Below are positions 21,696 to 32,592 of a DNA stretch of 64,000 nt, piece by piece. This DNA is from Gracilariopsis chorda (lineage: Eukaryota > Rhodophyta > Florideophyceae > Gracilariales > Gracilariaceae). The DNA is taken from assembly GCA_003194525.1 (NCBI GenBank), contig NBIV01000017.1:124001-188000 (forward strand). Direction: 5' to 3'. The notes beneath the pieces are model-generated. The model made no database searches. It saw nothing but the letters and a program-made list of their open reading frames with translations, and was not told where the DNA came from. Each line of letters starts with the position of its first letter. Within the stretch, counting starts at the first letter, position 1. The translations under genes and the position numbers were made by a program.

Positions 21696-22693
21696 TTATG
21701 ACATTTAAGATGAGCTCACTTAGCGGCAGGAGAGAGCAGGGATAGAGGGAATGTCCTGACTCTGTGAATCTACTGCTTGAAATCCAAAGTAGGGGCATGT
21801 AGTTAACTACGGTACGATCCCAAGTGGTGATGGCACATGTGTGGCGCGCCGTGGCACGTGCCCGCTGACTCTCTGTTTTTATTGGTGCAACTGCGCGCTG
21901 ACTCGCCTACAGTATCTACTTTGCCTAGTTTAGCCCTTTCCCAACATCAAGGGGCATTCTGAAACGTGGTATGAGGTGGTAATTATTCCTACAGTGTTAA
22001 TTGTAGACTCAAACTATTCAAAAGGCAAAGTGAAACACGAAAGAACAGTTTTGCTGCAGCGCTTTATCTTTCTTGCAATTCGAGAGGTTTTCATAGCCTT
22101 TAGGGTAGGATGCATTTTTGGGGGTGCGATGTTGTTTCCAAGCCTCGAGCAGGTAATAGCGGATGAGCTTCAGGAGTGGGCCTTTCTTTCTCTTGGTGGC
22201 TGAGGCAGCTTTGCCAGATGCTCGCAATGCCTCATGGTTTCAAGGCCAGGCTGCTCTACGGCGAATCCGACACCCTCCATGGCGTCGGCAAAAGAAAGGG
22301 AACTCGGTTCGCAATCTGAGGTGACAATGAACAAAGGAGAAAAGTGTTCTTTGCAAAGTGCGGTTCTTGCTATTCAGACGAGACCGTGCCGTGCGACGGA
22401 ACCAGAGGTGAAAGCACCTGTGAAATCGCAAATTATTGTTGCGAAGATACGCGAGGGGGCCCTGCACGGTAACAGTGGAGCGGGTCCCAAACAGGACGAC
22501 GAACGTCGTGGTCCACGTGCGGTTCGTGGTCTGCGTGTTCAAAGTCCGCCACTGCGGGCGCAGCAGACAGTAGAAAAATCTGGAGAAGGCTGCCAACCCC
22601 TTTTTGTACGATACAAGTGGGTTGTCATTCCCACCTGCACTAGGGTGCTTCGAAGGCCTCGGCACGAGGCCGTTTCGTTTGTACAAATCCATT
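21696..22693. other. No supported gene
   Basis: Short frames only (for example 22234-22701 plus, with equally open minus shadows). No motifs recognised. Likely transposon debris. Confidence 0.3.
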
Positions 22694-22838
22694 GGTTTTG
22701 ACGAACTCCATGGTCTTGAGCATGGTTTGATCAGGCATATAACCTATGACGCCTTTAAGTTTTTTGACGAACTCCATGGTCTTGAGCATGGTTTGGTCAG
22801 GCATATAACCGATGACGCCTTTAAATTTTTTGACGACG
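22694..22838. repeat. 66-bp tandem repeat, codon-periodic
   Basis: Two copies plus a short third lie exactly 66 bp apart (GACGAACTCC at 22700 and 22766, then GACGACGC at 22832). On the plus strand it stays open as a 22-residue repeat starting FDELHGLEHGL; the minus strand is also open through it. The unit being a multiple of three and open in both directions may be coincidence. No protein family is recognised for either reading. Confidence 0.75.
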
Positions 22839-22893
22839 CGGAGCCATAAAACGGCATGCGACAAGTGCAGCCATCTCAATCGCTAAGCAAAGA

Positions 22894-23487
22894 ATGTTGG
22901 AGATTCCCGCGGCCGCAGGACTGATAAATCTCAAGCTATTTCTTTCATCAGAGAACCTGACGCATCCCGGCATCAGCGGTAAGCTGCACAGAAATCTCTG
23001 TCCTTTTCTCTGGTTTACAGTTATGGGTATCCCATTTCACGTGAAGCCGGATGATGACCCGCTTCTGCAGCTCTGTTTGGAGATAGATAGATTGCAACGT
23101 TTGTTATTTGGCGTCAATGCGCCTCCTCTTACGAGGAAACGTGATGTTACCATAATCAAACTGAATGAGAAGAATCCTCTCGATTTTGGCAAACTTGCAG
23201 CAGAAACAATGAGGTCTGCAGTCAACACAAAGATGCACTGCATCATGGGACGAATCGGGCATCACCTCATGAATCATGGTTGTATTCGAAAAGGAGGACC
23301 CGATTTAAATGAGACCTTACAAAAGTCTACGAAGAAGTCGTATAGATCTCCGAATCCACGGCTGGACATAATCGCTCCCCAACGTTTAGGTGCGAGAGCA
23401 GAAATGATGGCAGTGGAGCAAGTTGCGATGGATGATTACGTTCCATACACACCTGGACTGCTTCTGCTCATTTGCATTCCTTTCTAA
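22894..23487 (+). CDS. Hypothetical protein, unknown family
   Basis: This is an ATG-started frame of 197 codons. It looks ordered: LHRNLCPFLWFTVMGIPFHV, then DPLLQLCLEIDRLQRLLFG, and a helix-rich centre with H-H-L-M-N-H-G-C. No transmembrane segment, signal peptide or known domain is recognised. It stands alone in a repeat-rich region between a 66-bp repeat and the Harbinger element, so it may be an element gene or a host fragment. Confidence 0.35.
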   Translation: MLEIPAAAGLINLKLFLSSENLTHPGISGKLHRNLCPFLWFTVMGIPFHVKPDDDPLLQLCLEIDRLQRLLFGVNAPPLTRKRDVTIIKLNEKNPLDFGKLAAETMRSAVNTKMHCIMGRIGHHLMNHGCIRKGGPDLNETLQKSTKKSYRSPNPRLDIIAPQRLGARAEMMAVEQVAMDDYVPYTPGLLLLICIPF

Positions 23488-24822
23488 AGCACATAAGACG
23501 ATGCGGTCAAGCTTGAAGACAGCGTAGGCACGGTGACACCCAAAAAGATTGCCCAAATGTCGAAAGTTGGATCGAGGTGCTGTACTGTCGAGGAGGCAAA
23601 AGCCGAAGTTGGGTTCGTGGAACATGCAGCAAACTATTAGCGCGTTTGGCGAGGAGTCACTGGAATGAAGGTCGTGGCGAGATAAGAGTGGTGTGAAGAC
23701 AACCTGCGCTTCCACAACGTATACGGAAAGGGCGCATACAGATCGACTACGCGTCAAGATGGCATTCGTTATTCTGTTGGAACGAAAACTTTCTACGGTC
23801 TTGTTGACAGCATGTACTCACAACAAGACTGGCCGCAGAGCTGCAGAGCGACAGTGCACCATCTGTAAGATGTGCCCCCGGAACAAGGGAATATGCGCAT
23901 TGTTCAAAAGTATGAGTACACGCGTTTCAGATACTGTTAAACATCTGATGATATAATTCTTGATTGTGTGCCTCCGGCCGCTGTTTTAAAACCAGCCGTT
24001 TTGGTAACCAACATATGGCACCTTTCCAAGACGTATAGCTCGAAACAATGATTTCACGATATCGATGACACGCCGTCAAGCCATACAGAGATGTTTTCTT
24101 CGAACTCATCGGGTTCCGATTTACTCCCTATGCCAAGGAAACGTGCGGTTACGATGTAAACATAGAAGAGGAGCGTGAGATTTAGTAGGGACTTTTACTG
24201 TTTAACGTTGCTCTTCTGTTCTTCGTGTTCAGCGCTGCCTACCTCTTTCTATTGCAAGCAATGTAGGTCTCCACTACCATTATCTGCTCAACCTGTAGCA
24301 CGATCCATGGTTCTGGTTCCAAACATTCGAACCACTCCTCTACCTATCTGAGCATTCTTGATTTCAGAATAGCCCGTCACTGAAAACCCGTCCAGAGGCA
24401 TGGAGAGATGAGCGTGAAGCCAGGTAATGCATGCTATAGAGAATTATAAGATGTAGAATCACATTCTGCTAACGGAAAGACCACTTGGCGCCTCAAAAAA
24501 TTAGTTTGGAGCAATATAATTGTATAATTTAACAAAACTGGACTGTTTATTGCTTATACACCAAAGGAGTCGAAGCAGAATGACAATGAGTGCCAAAAGG
24601 ATTTCATAACACTATGAAAGAGCCGCAGCGGGAGTTAGGGGTGGGAGAGATACTCTCCATGCGCGTAAGAGTAAAGCGTGGTTTTGTGGTTTGTATATAG
24701 TAGGCAGGGTGGTCCTTGCAATGTTCGCAGCTCTTCGGGTTGTCAAAGGCCACCCTCCTGACGGTAGTTGAGATCTGTGTGGGGTGATTCCAAAAAAAAG
24801 AGATAAAGTGATAAACTTACTC
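23488..24822. other. Intergenic, no gene seen
   Basis: No frame longer than about 90 codons and no recognised motif. It ends at the target duplication of the Harbinger element. Confidence 0.35.
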
Positions 24823-24825
24823 TTA

Positions 24826-24849
24826 GAGCATCCCCACTGCTCAGCCCAA
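24826..24849 (+). repeat. Left terminal inverted repeat of Harbinger element
   Basis: It begins GAGCATCCCCACTGCTCAG and is preceded by TTA at 24823-24825. It pairs with 35686-35710. Confidence 0.88.
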
Positions 24850-25044
24850 ATCCCATAGCACCAGCCCAAGTTTTGGTCTTGGTCGCAAATATTGCCCAAA
24901 TCAAAACATGTTGGGCTATAATCCCAAACTTTTGGATGAGCCCAAAGACTGGCGGGAAGAATAGAAACACAATCTACCATTTGGTAGCAAGACCAATTTG
25001 TGTGCAGTCCGATCTTGGTGACCCGTTCTCCCCCTGTGCCTACA

Positions 25045-26102
25045 ATGGCGACTGTCACTCCACCCGCAACAGCTCGAGAGACTACCAGGCGAACCAATAC
25101 GAACAATGGGAAAGGGCTGGGGTGCAGTAATATCGAAATATTTGCTCTGTCGAGGGCGGTCCAACTGGCATGCTCAGATTCGAGTGTCGGTTCAGGCTTG
25201 TCAGCTGCCGAGCTTTCTCAAAAAGTCCTCTCCGCTTTCATCAGAGACAGGGGGCGCCCGGCTAAAGCCTGCAGTCTTGGAAACAACGGGGGTCCAATGG
25301 CTGCTGGAATATGGGAAAGGAGGTCTGCGGAAGCCTGCTGCAAGCAGTGGGTGAAGGTGAGGAGGGAAGCGACGAATGTTCAGGCGGCAAGATACCGTGT
25401 CAGAGCAGTGAAGCTCACGGGAAATCCAGACGACGATGCCCACGACCGCTGCGCGCAACTCATATAAAGCGAGGGTGGTCGTGTCTTATCGCATCTGTCC
25501 GCAACCCAGATTTCTACATCAAGAAACCGTTTCTGTTTGTTGCCGCCTATCAATTAATTTCGTCGAAAACAACCCTTTTGGATGCCGTCGGAGCTACTAC
25601 AAAAGACGAAGAAGGCAAAGAAGAAAGAGTGGAGAGAGTAGTAATGAAGGAAAAGAATGCTTGTCCTTTCATGGTCGAAGTTGCCAAAAAGCAGAAGTTT
25701 TTCGAGCACCGCGAACCATCCACCGTCGAGAAGAGCGCTTCATATATGTCCATTTCCGTCTCGAGGATAGAAAAGGTACTGTTGTTGGCACAAGAGGTGA
25801 AGAAAAACATCTCCGAACGCAAGCTTAAATTGAAAGAGCGCAAGTTCGAATGGGAACTGTCCAAAGAGCTATTTGGCCCCGGTTCTGATGCGAGTGAGGG
25901 CGATCGATGGAAAATGCGACAATTGATGCGCAAGTGCATCCTGTTGCAGCTGAGCTCAAAGCAGGAAATCTGCAATGGGGAGGGAGTTAATTCTACAGCA
26001 CGCATGTTGGCGTCATACCAGAGCCCCAAGCAGACAGAACGCAACAAGTCAATGGTAACTAGAAGTTGGTCAGGAGAGGTTTTGGGCAGGGAGGAGACGT
26101 AA
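25045..26102 (+). pseudogene. Harbinger Myb/SANT-like DNA-binding protein, frame-broken
   Basis: Two overlapping frames (start ATG at 25045, stop at 25467; then the frame that ends at 26102) together resemble the Myb/SANT-like partner that PIF/Harbinger transposons encode for nuclear import and end binding. The first part shows WERRSAEACCKQWVKVRRE followed by a helix with TGNPDDDAHDRCAQL. The second shows FYIKKPFLFVAAYQLI, then a Lys/Glu-rich coiled coil (ERKLKLKERKFEWELSKE) typical of the C-terminus. A frame change near 25450-25500 separates them. A short intron is possible but no clean GT-AG pair restores the frame. The assignment is supported by location inside an element whose ends and transposase are recognised. 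Confidence 0.6.
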
Positions 26103-27314
26103 AGTCAAATTATCGATACATAGGAGGACAAGGTTAAAGGCACGCCATCAGGTCAACGGTCGGTCAATTCGCAAGACAGTGCAGTGACAGCAGTGAAAAC
26201 TCTTTTACTCGAGAACATCATCAAGCAACCGCCACTGGGGTATGTTTTGGACAGCGAGGTCGTATAGGACAGTCAATAAAAATGGAAGGCACTCGCCTGA
26301 CTTCCGTGGTATGGGGCTATTTTGAAAGGTGGGCTTTTCCTCGCTTCGTTCGAGTGCGCCATTCAAACAGCTTTGTCCTTGTTCCTTAGCCTCCTTACTC
26401 TACAAAACTCCCCTTCATGTTCCTTATATGGCTGCTTAGTGCCGTCTGTACTAAACGATGAGCCTCCGGGTCCTTGATGGGATCGAAGTACTCCAGCCAC
26501 AGTAAAGAGTGTTCGTATGTTGATGCTGGGCGCTTCACTTTCTCGAAATTGTGAAACAACGCGTGGCGTTCATATCGATGAAGATCTTTCTCATAATATG
26601 TGCCGATGTCACGGCTCAACACCTTTCAGGTGATGACTTTCCCCCAAAACTGTGTTGACTTCTGGTGGATTATGGATGGGGTTTCACCTGGCAGGTTATT
26701 TCATGAATAGCCTCAATTGGGCAGGATGCGTGGTACGCGTGTACAGAAGTTGGATCCGATTATGCACATACACCTTCGTTGAGTGGCACCTGTGGACCCT
26801 GACAGTGGGTTCTCCACGTGTATGGACCTCCGCAGGTTTACACTACTTTAGTTAGTTATTCTAGTTAATTACTGTAGAACTTACTTTGGTGAAGCTTACC
26901 TCACCGTCGTCACCATCAAGTAAACTCAACTGAGTTTCGCACCCTAACTACAGTGTTGGCTATCTTCGCAACTGCCTTCGTAGGCTCACGACTCCATCTG
27001 GAGAGTAACCACGTTTGGTTTCAGTACGAATATCCCCTCGGGATCATCAAGGACTTCTGTGTAAGTACACCGATCGTGGGTCTAACAGTGTGTGTTATTT
27101 TGTGTATCCTGTTGCAGGACAGATCTCCGCCCCAGTATTTGGTTGTTACTTGGTTATTTCTACTATTTTACCATTTGGGTCTCGGGTGTGTTGTTGCTGT
27201 AAGCACGACCCTCGCCCCTTCTCGGGCTTGGCCTCTTTTCCCTTCAAGACGCTATAATTGCTGTGTTCGCTGTCTACACTCCTCACTCGGGTCCTTTCTC
27301 TGACCATATTCCTC

Positions 27315-28577
27315 TCAGGATTCTACTTTTTCACCTCTACAGGTATATCCAGTGTCCACCGTCGGATTTACACCCGACACTTGTGTGGAGTAGAGGGCTC
27401 GTCCGCTGAGTCTACCTTTCATAGGGAGCAAGGACTCGGACGCCTTGGGAGCTACAACCCGCACGGGTTTTGCTCTATAGAAGTCCATTGAGCGCATCTG
27501 CTCCAGCTTTTCATCAGTACACGCCATGTTTGTGGTCCTGGTGTAGCTTTCCTCTCGAGAATGGCAGATCATATTGTGAATCACGCAACACACGTTTAAC
27601 GGCATGTTCATATCTTTTTCGTGCCACAGCCGTGCCGGCCTGTAAAGTATCTGAAAACGGCTGAACAGTACACCGAACACGCGCTCAACGGCTTTTCGCG
27701 CAGCAGATTGATGCTGAGAGTACATCTTCTCCATCGTTGTTTGCTGATTGGAGAGTGGCTTCATGAATATACGGAAATCGGGATAGATCCCGTCTGCTAA
27801 GTATTAAAACCAGTTCACGTTTAATCGAGCTATACAGGTTTTTGGCCGGATTGGAGGCCACTTGCCTCCTCGTGCATTAAAAAGGTTGCTTTGGTTCATG
27901 ATTGACAGGTCTTTCTTTGCCCCCGGAGTCCCAAAGATGACATGCCATATACGCAACCGATCATCACAGACAACTTCCATTCGACAAATGGCCTTCCTGT
28001 TGCGACCTTTGTACTACCCTTGCAACGCCACGGGGCACTTGTCCCACTCCCAAGACGCACAATCCACATAATCCAAGGAGCCTGGAAACCCCAAACTACA
28101 GTAGCTGTCCTCAATCTTAACGATATGTTCCTCGTTCAAATACTGTAACCATTCTCCTTCGAAAGTGTCGACAACAGCGTATGAAAATCGCTTCAGGCAC
28201 TCCATGTTTGTGCTTACGGCCCTTCCAACGTATTCAACGACCGCATCTGCAGAAAAACCGAAGCAAAGTTGGCTTAAGGCTGCAGTCAGCTTTCGGTCCG
28301 TTGAGGCTCCATCGCATAAAAAAGCATCTGGCTTCTGGATGAAGTAGGGGTCGGCAGCGCAATTACCAACAAGCAACATTTCATATACTTCTCGGGGTGT
28401 TCGCTGTCGACGCTCAAACTTGGCTTCAGAGAATATTTGTACACCAGCGGTATTACGACAAAAGTAGTCGTTGTCGATTTTAAGTGAGGCCTGAGGGCTT
28501 TGGATATCTCTATTGGCTTTCTTGCCCTTGCGAGAACCGCCTCGTCTCGCCTGCATTTGGGACAATGCTGCCATCAT
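27315..28577 (-). pseudogene. PIF/Harbinger transposase with two in-frame stops
   Basis: The whole 421-codon stretch is in one register, broken by TAG at 28014-28016 and TAA at 27804-27806. It matches plant-type PIF transposases throughout: the N-terminal ALSQLCFGFSADAVVEYVGR, then LGFPGSLDYVDCASWEWDKC with the first catalytic Asp. Past the first stop comes the RIWHVIFGTPGAKKDLSIM block with the second Asp. Past the second stop come LADGIYPDF and QHQSAARKAVERVFGVL with the catalytic Glu, then CCVIHNMI. It would excise and insert the Harbinger element. The three acids survive, so the copy was inactivated by point stops, not by loss of the active site. Confidence 0.88.
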
Positions 28578-28800
28578 TGTCGTTGCGCAGGCAACGACGA
28601 CAGCGGTGGCGTATGTTTCCAGCTACGAATCGGAGCTCGAGCTGGTATCGGAATGTGGAGGGGAAGAAATTGGGGGAGTGAGACTGGAGCCGGTCACAGA
28701 GGGGAGAACAGTTTGGTCAGAATTACGGAGTGACTCTCAGCGGGGACAATCGCGTTTTGGGAATGAGCCCAAAAACGTATATTGGTCTGGCCAACGGGAA

Positions 28801-28970
28801 TGAAAGCAACAGAGTTGCTTACCTTCCCCTTCGGATGGGAAGGGGCGAGATGCCTGCTTTTATGCACTCCAGCCCTCCGGCCAGATCGTAGGAGGGCCAA
28901 TTAGATATCTCCCCGTGAACTGGCGTGCCATGCACGCCAGTGAGAAATGTCTACGTGGACAATCCGGACA
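28801..28970 (-). repeat. 3' LTR of the Gypsy element
   Basis: 170 bp, starting TGAAAGCAACAGAG and ending GGACAATCCGGACA on the plus strand. It is preceded by GGGAA. The adjoining inner bases are moderately purine-rich on the element's strand (GGAGAGGCAGA), a possible polypurine tract. Confidence 0.92.
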
Positions 28971-29094
28971 ATCTGCCTCTCCAACTGCCGCCACGGGCGG
29001 CATATATGTGCAGCGGACTGTCTTATTTCGTTTTACCATACCGTCCTGGCCTGCTCTCTCACATGACCCCATCCTGTTTTCTCTCACTTTTGCG

Positions 29095-29260
29095 CTAGCC
29101 TCTCACACAGCTGCGCCTGTTTCTCACAGTTTTGGGCTTGCCTCTCACACAGCTGCGCCTGCTCTCCCACACTGCAGAGCCTACCTCTCCATACTACCAC
29201 GCCTTGTTCCTCGCACTGCTGCGCCTGGTTCCTCGCACTGCGGCGTCTGGTCGTCAACAA
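29095..29260. repeat. Degenerate 21-bp tandem repeat
   Basis: Around seven diverged copies of a unit like CCTCTCACACAGCTGCGCCTG or CCTCGCACTGC. On the minus strand it reads as a heptad-like repeat (QAQLCER). It lies inside the LTR element, 3' of integrase. Confidence 0.6.
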
Positions 29261-29556
29261 GTTGATTATCTTCGTTAGTTCGGCTGCTGTGGATGTACTG
29301 TAAGCCAACTTTATATTAACCGAGAAGTACTAAAGTGGGGTTCTAGTCCCCTAGTATAATCTTAATTGAAATCGACTTTCAGCGTCATAGTAGCAGAATA
29401 TAACTTGAAGATGGCCCGAACCCACACTACTACTGAGAGAGGATTCTTGGAGGTGGTGTCCCGGAAAAACGAATCGCTACCAAAGCTGACAAGAATGGAC
29501 CGTAGAGTATTCGCGAGGGCATTCTCCGGGAGTATTCCAGCCGATGCGATGTCAAA

Positions 29557-30063
29557 ATGATGTCTGTACAATCTGGAAACGTAGGCCCGGGGAAGTATGT
29601 TATCAGATGTGCCAATGGTGATGAAGATAGGTTTTCCAAGGAAGAGTTCTTTCAACTGCTTGGGCCCCATATCCTACTTTATCTTGATGAAGGTCCATGG
29701 ATGGAGTATTCATTCGAAGATTTGTATGGCCTCGGACTTATACTATCTGTCCGAGACAACCCAAATTATTCGGCGCTGCCGGGTTGTGACTGGATGATTG
29801 AGAAGATTGTATACAAGGACCACTGGTACTTTGCCGTCAACGAAGTCACCAAACAGGAACATGCGATCCATTTGTATACTATTCGCATTTTCGGCACTTC
29901 CGGAAAGCATACTCATAAGGTCTCCTCTTCGGATCGATTCAGGTTTGGAACTGACGGTCGTATCATGGCAATCTCCACGATTGACGAGTGGTGCTCTCGC
30001 CATCCAGGATGTTACTTAAAAATGTCCACCAGGCAGTCTGGTGAAGACAACCATGACCTTTGA
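29557..30063 (+). CDS. Unknown frame antisense to the Gypsy element
   Basis: This 168-codon ATG frame runs opposite to the element's own genes, in its 3' internal region. It looks like an ordered protein: GPGKYVIRCANGDEDRFSKE, a helix FFQLLGPHILLYLDEG, then CDWMIEKIVYKDHWYFAVNE. It stops at TGA (30061-30063), but the same frame stays open and protein-like for about 60 more codons (YEIWNEHPIRF, then CHDYWGKLLDYLEIRKLL). No family is recognised; the opening faintly recalls small chromo/Tudor-like beta barrels. It may be captured cargo or a remnant of another nested element. Confidence 0.4.
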   Translation: MMSVQSGNVGPGKYVIRCANGDEDRFSKEEFFQLLGPHILLYLDEGPWMEYSFEDLYGLGLILSVRDNPNYSALPGCDWMIEKIVYKDHWYFAVNEVTKQEHAIHLYTIRIFGTSGKHTHKVSSSDRFRFGTDGRIMAISTIDEWCSRHPGCYLKMSTRQSGEDNHDL

Positions 30064-30799
30064 GGTTACGAAATTTGGAATGAGCATCCTATTCGCTTCC
30101 GGGACAAGACGAGTCTTTGTTTCCCCGCAGCGCTTTGTAACGGATTGTTTGCAGTCCAATCACCCGTCTGTCATGATTATTGGGGTAAGCTCCTGGACTA
30201 CCTGGAAATTAGAAAACTTTTGTATTCATCCTTCACGGATTAGGGACCTTCTACATCTTTAGAAGCAGCTTTCGCAGAGGGGTGCGAACCTAGAGAGAGT
30301 TCAGTTCGGTACCGCCCTTTCTCTTCGTCAGATTATCAAACCTCATATGTGTGTCTACTTGTTAACAACTCGTAATTCCGGCGGAGTTTATCATACAATT
30401 TCCATCGATACTGATCGCAAACACAATTCTAGACTGTGCTGAAGCTTATCGGCTCCATTTATTCGAACAAGCTTTAGAAGGATAAGTTGGTGATGGCTCG
30501 ACATTCATGTATGTATCTGAGATATAGAAACTACTATTACCGCCGAGAAGTAACTCGAAGCGCACGCCTTACCGTCACCACATCCATAGTAAGCGTCGCC
30601 GTAGGCATGCGTCACATCGTGAGGAGGAAGTTACAGTCCTTGATTAGGTTCTTCATCAAAGGCTAGTCCTTCAACCACTATGCATTGATTCAATAAACTG
30701 CAAACAAATTGAATGCATGCATCTGCTTTCGTAAGCTCATATATCAAGATTTTATACTATATTTGTTTAGCCAATTACTCATCCGTGCTCACCTTCCTT

Positions 30800-32482
30800 T
30801 CAGTTCTCCAGAATCGTTGGTCTTCCTACATATGGGACCAGGCGTCGAGCGTAAATAGGACTCCTGCTTATCTTTCCATGCCCTGAACTTAGAGTATAAG
30901 CAGGATGCTTAGCTCTAATGATCGTACAAGGACCATAGAACCTTGATGTAAACAGGGGCCATTTCTTGGCTTTGTTAATACTTGCTCCTCGAGCTACTAG
31001 TACTTCGTTTCCTATCTGAAAGACTTTATCCTTAGCAGCTTGCTGGGAGTTTGCGTGCTTCAGGGCTCGTGTGGCCCTTTGACCTAAGGCAGATTCTAAT
31101 TCCACCCTACGATGTAAGTCGCCACTCCTTATGACGAGAGCGGATGGATCATCTTGCAACATGCGTGGGGGAACACCATACAGCAATTCAAATGGAGAAG
31201 GCCCATTCCTCAGATTACGACCCCTGTATCCATACAGTACCTTCTGTAGAACTTCGTGCCAAGGCTCTTGGCACTTTAAGATGCTCTTCGTCATAGAATT
31301 CTTTAGAATGCCAATCATCCATTCAGCTCTGCCATTCGACATTGGTGCATACGCCATCACCGTTTTCCAGGTGATGCCATGGCGTTTGTTGAATTGTGAC
31401 AGAGCCTTTGCAGTAAAACTAGTACCATTATCTGAGATCACAACGCGAGGTTGGCCGAATGGGGCCACGATCTCTTCCTTAAGAAATTCAACCACTTCTT
31501 TTGTGGGGGATGTCGGTGTGGCTTTCGCAATCGGCCAACCTGTTACATGTTCTACTCCCACCAACATGAATCGATTCTTCCGGACTGTCTTGGGCAGAGG
31601 CCCAGCAAAGTCGATAGAAAACGTATGAAATAAGCCCGTTAGGGGGTATCGGAGCGTAGTTCGATACGTCGGAACATGCTTTGCTGACCGGCACCCATCA
31701 CAACTTTTCACGTATTCCGCAACATGCTTATATACCTCTGGCCACCAGTAACGTTCTAGCACAAGTTGCGTGGTACTATTAACGCCCCAGTGTCCAATAT
31801 CGTCATGAAAACTCTTTAAGATCTATAGTTGCTTTCCTATCCCGAGTATCACCAAGAGCCCTTTCTTCGTCCTACGAAAGAGTCTTTCGTTCCATACCAT
31901 ATAATTCTTAGCGTTCCACTTGATCTTGCGACGCGCAAGGGGATTTTTAGATCTCAATATCAATCTCAAGTTGTAGTTCCCTGTATCAAAAAGGAATTGC
32001 TCTAAGTCTTCGAATATCGGTTCTTCCGAAGAAACTGCCATTACGGTTTCATCTGTGTTTTGATCTGCAGATTCCTCTATGCGCGACAAGTAATCTACAA
32101 CAAGATTACTTGCCCCTGGCCTGTAATTTATCTGAAACTCATATTCCGAAAGAAAATCCATCCATCTTGCAAGTCTCCTGTGGACATCCCATTTTCTAAA
32201 CGCATACTGTAGGGCCTGATGATCAGTAATGAGTGTTAATGGGAGAGAAGATAGCAAATAAACAACAAACGTTTTCAGCGCAAAGATGACGGCTAACTCT
32301 TCGCGTTCGCAGGCTGAATAACGTCTCTCAGCGACCGTCAACGTACGACTAGCAAACTGTACTGGATGTAGCTTGCCTTCTTTCTTCTGAGAAATGACTG
32401 CCCCTAGGGAAACACTGGATGCATCGGTTTTGACAATGAAAGGTTCATCAAAGTCTGGAAACCCTAGAACAGGGGGTTTCAC
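30800..32482 (-). pseudogene. Gypsy pol: RNase H and integrase, one amber stop
   Basis: One register of 561 codons is broken only by TAG at 31823-31825. The first part is the RNase H of Gypsy pol: FIVKTDASSVSLGAVISQKK, then YSACEREELAVIFALK, TLITDHQALQYAF and INYRPGASNLVVDYLSR. After the stop comes the integrase zinc-binding region (FHDDIGHWG, then ERYWWPEV and CDGC) and the catalytic core with Asp in FSIDFAGPLPK, Asp in VISDNGTSF and Glu in SNGRAEWMIGILK. A C-terminal domain with VLVARG and FYGPCTII follows. Integrase itself (31762-30800) is unbroken. Confidence 0.9.
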
Positions 32483-32592
32483 CAGCTTCGCCTTGAGACA
32501 TAGGAAAGCTTCTTACATTTCTTGGGTCCAGCGCCACTTTTTGTTTGGTGATGTGGCCTCATGCAAGGCAGCAGATGCTTCAGCACACCAAG

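Noticed and set aside
18184..31825. UAG used as a sense codon, given several in-frame TAGs in long frames
   Set aside because: The TMCO1 homologue ends with TAG exactly where the family ends, and the interrupted frames also contain TAA and TGA stops. Mutation of dead elements is simpler.
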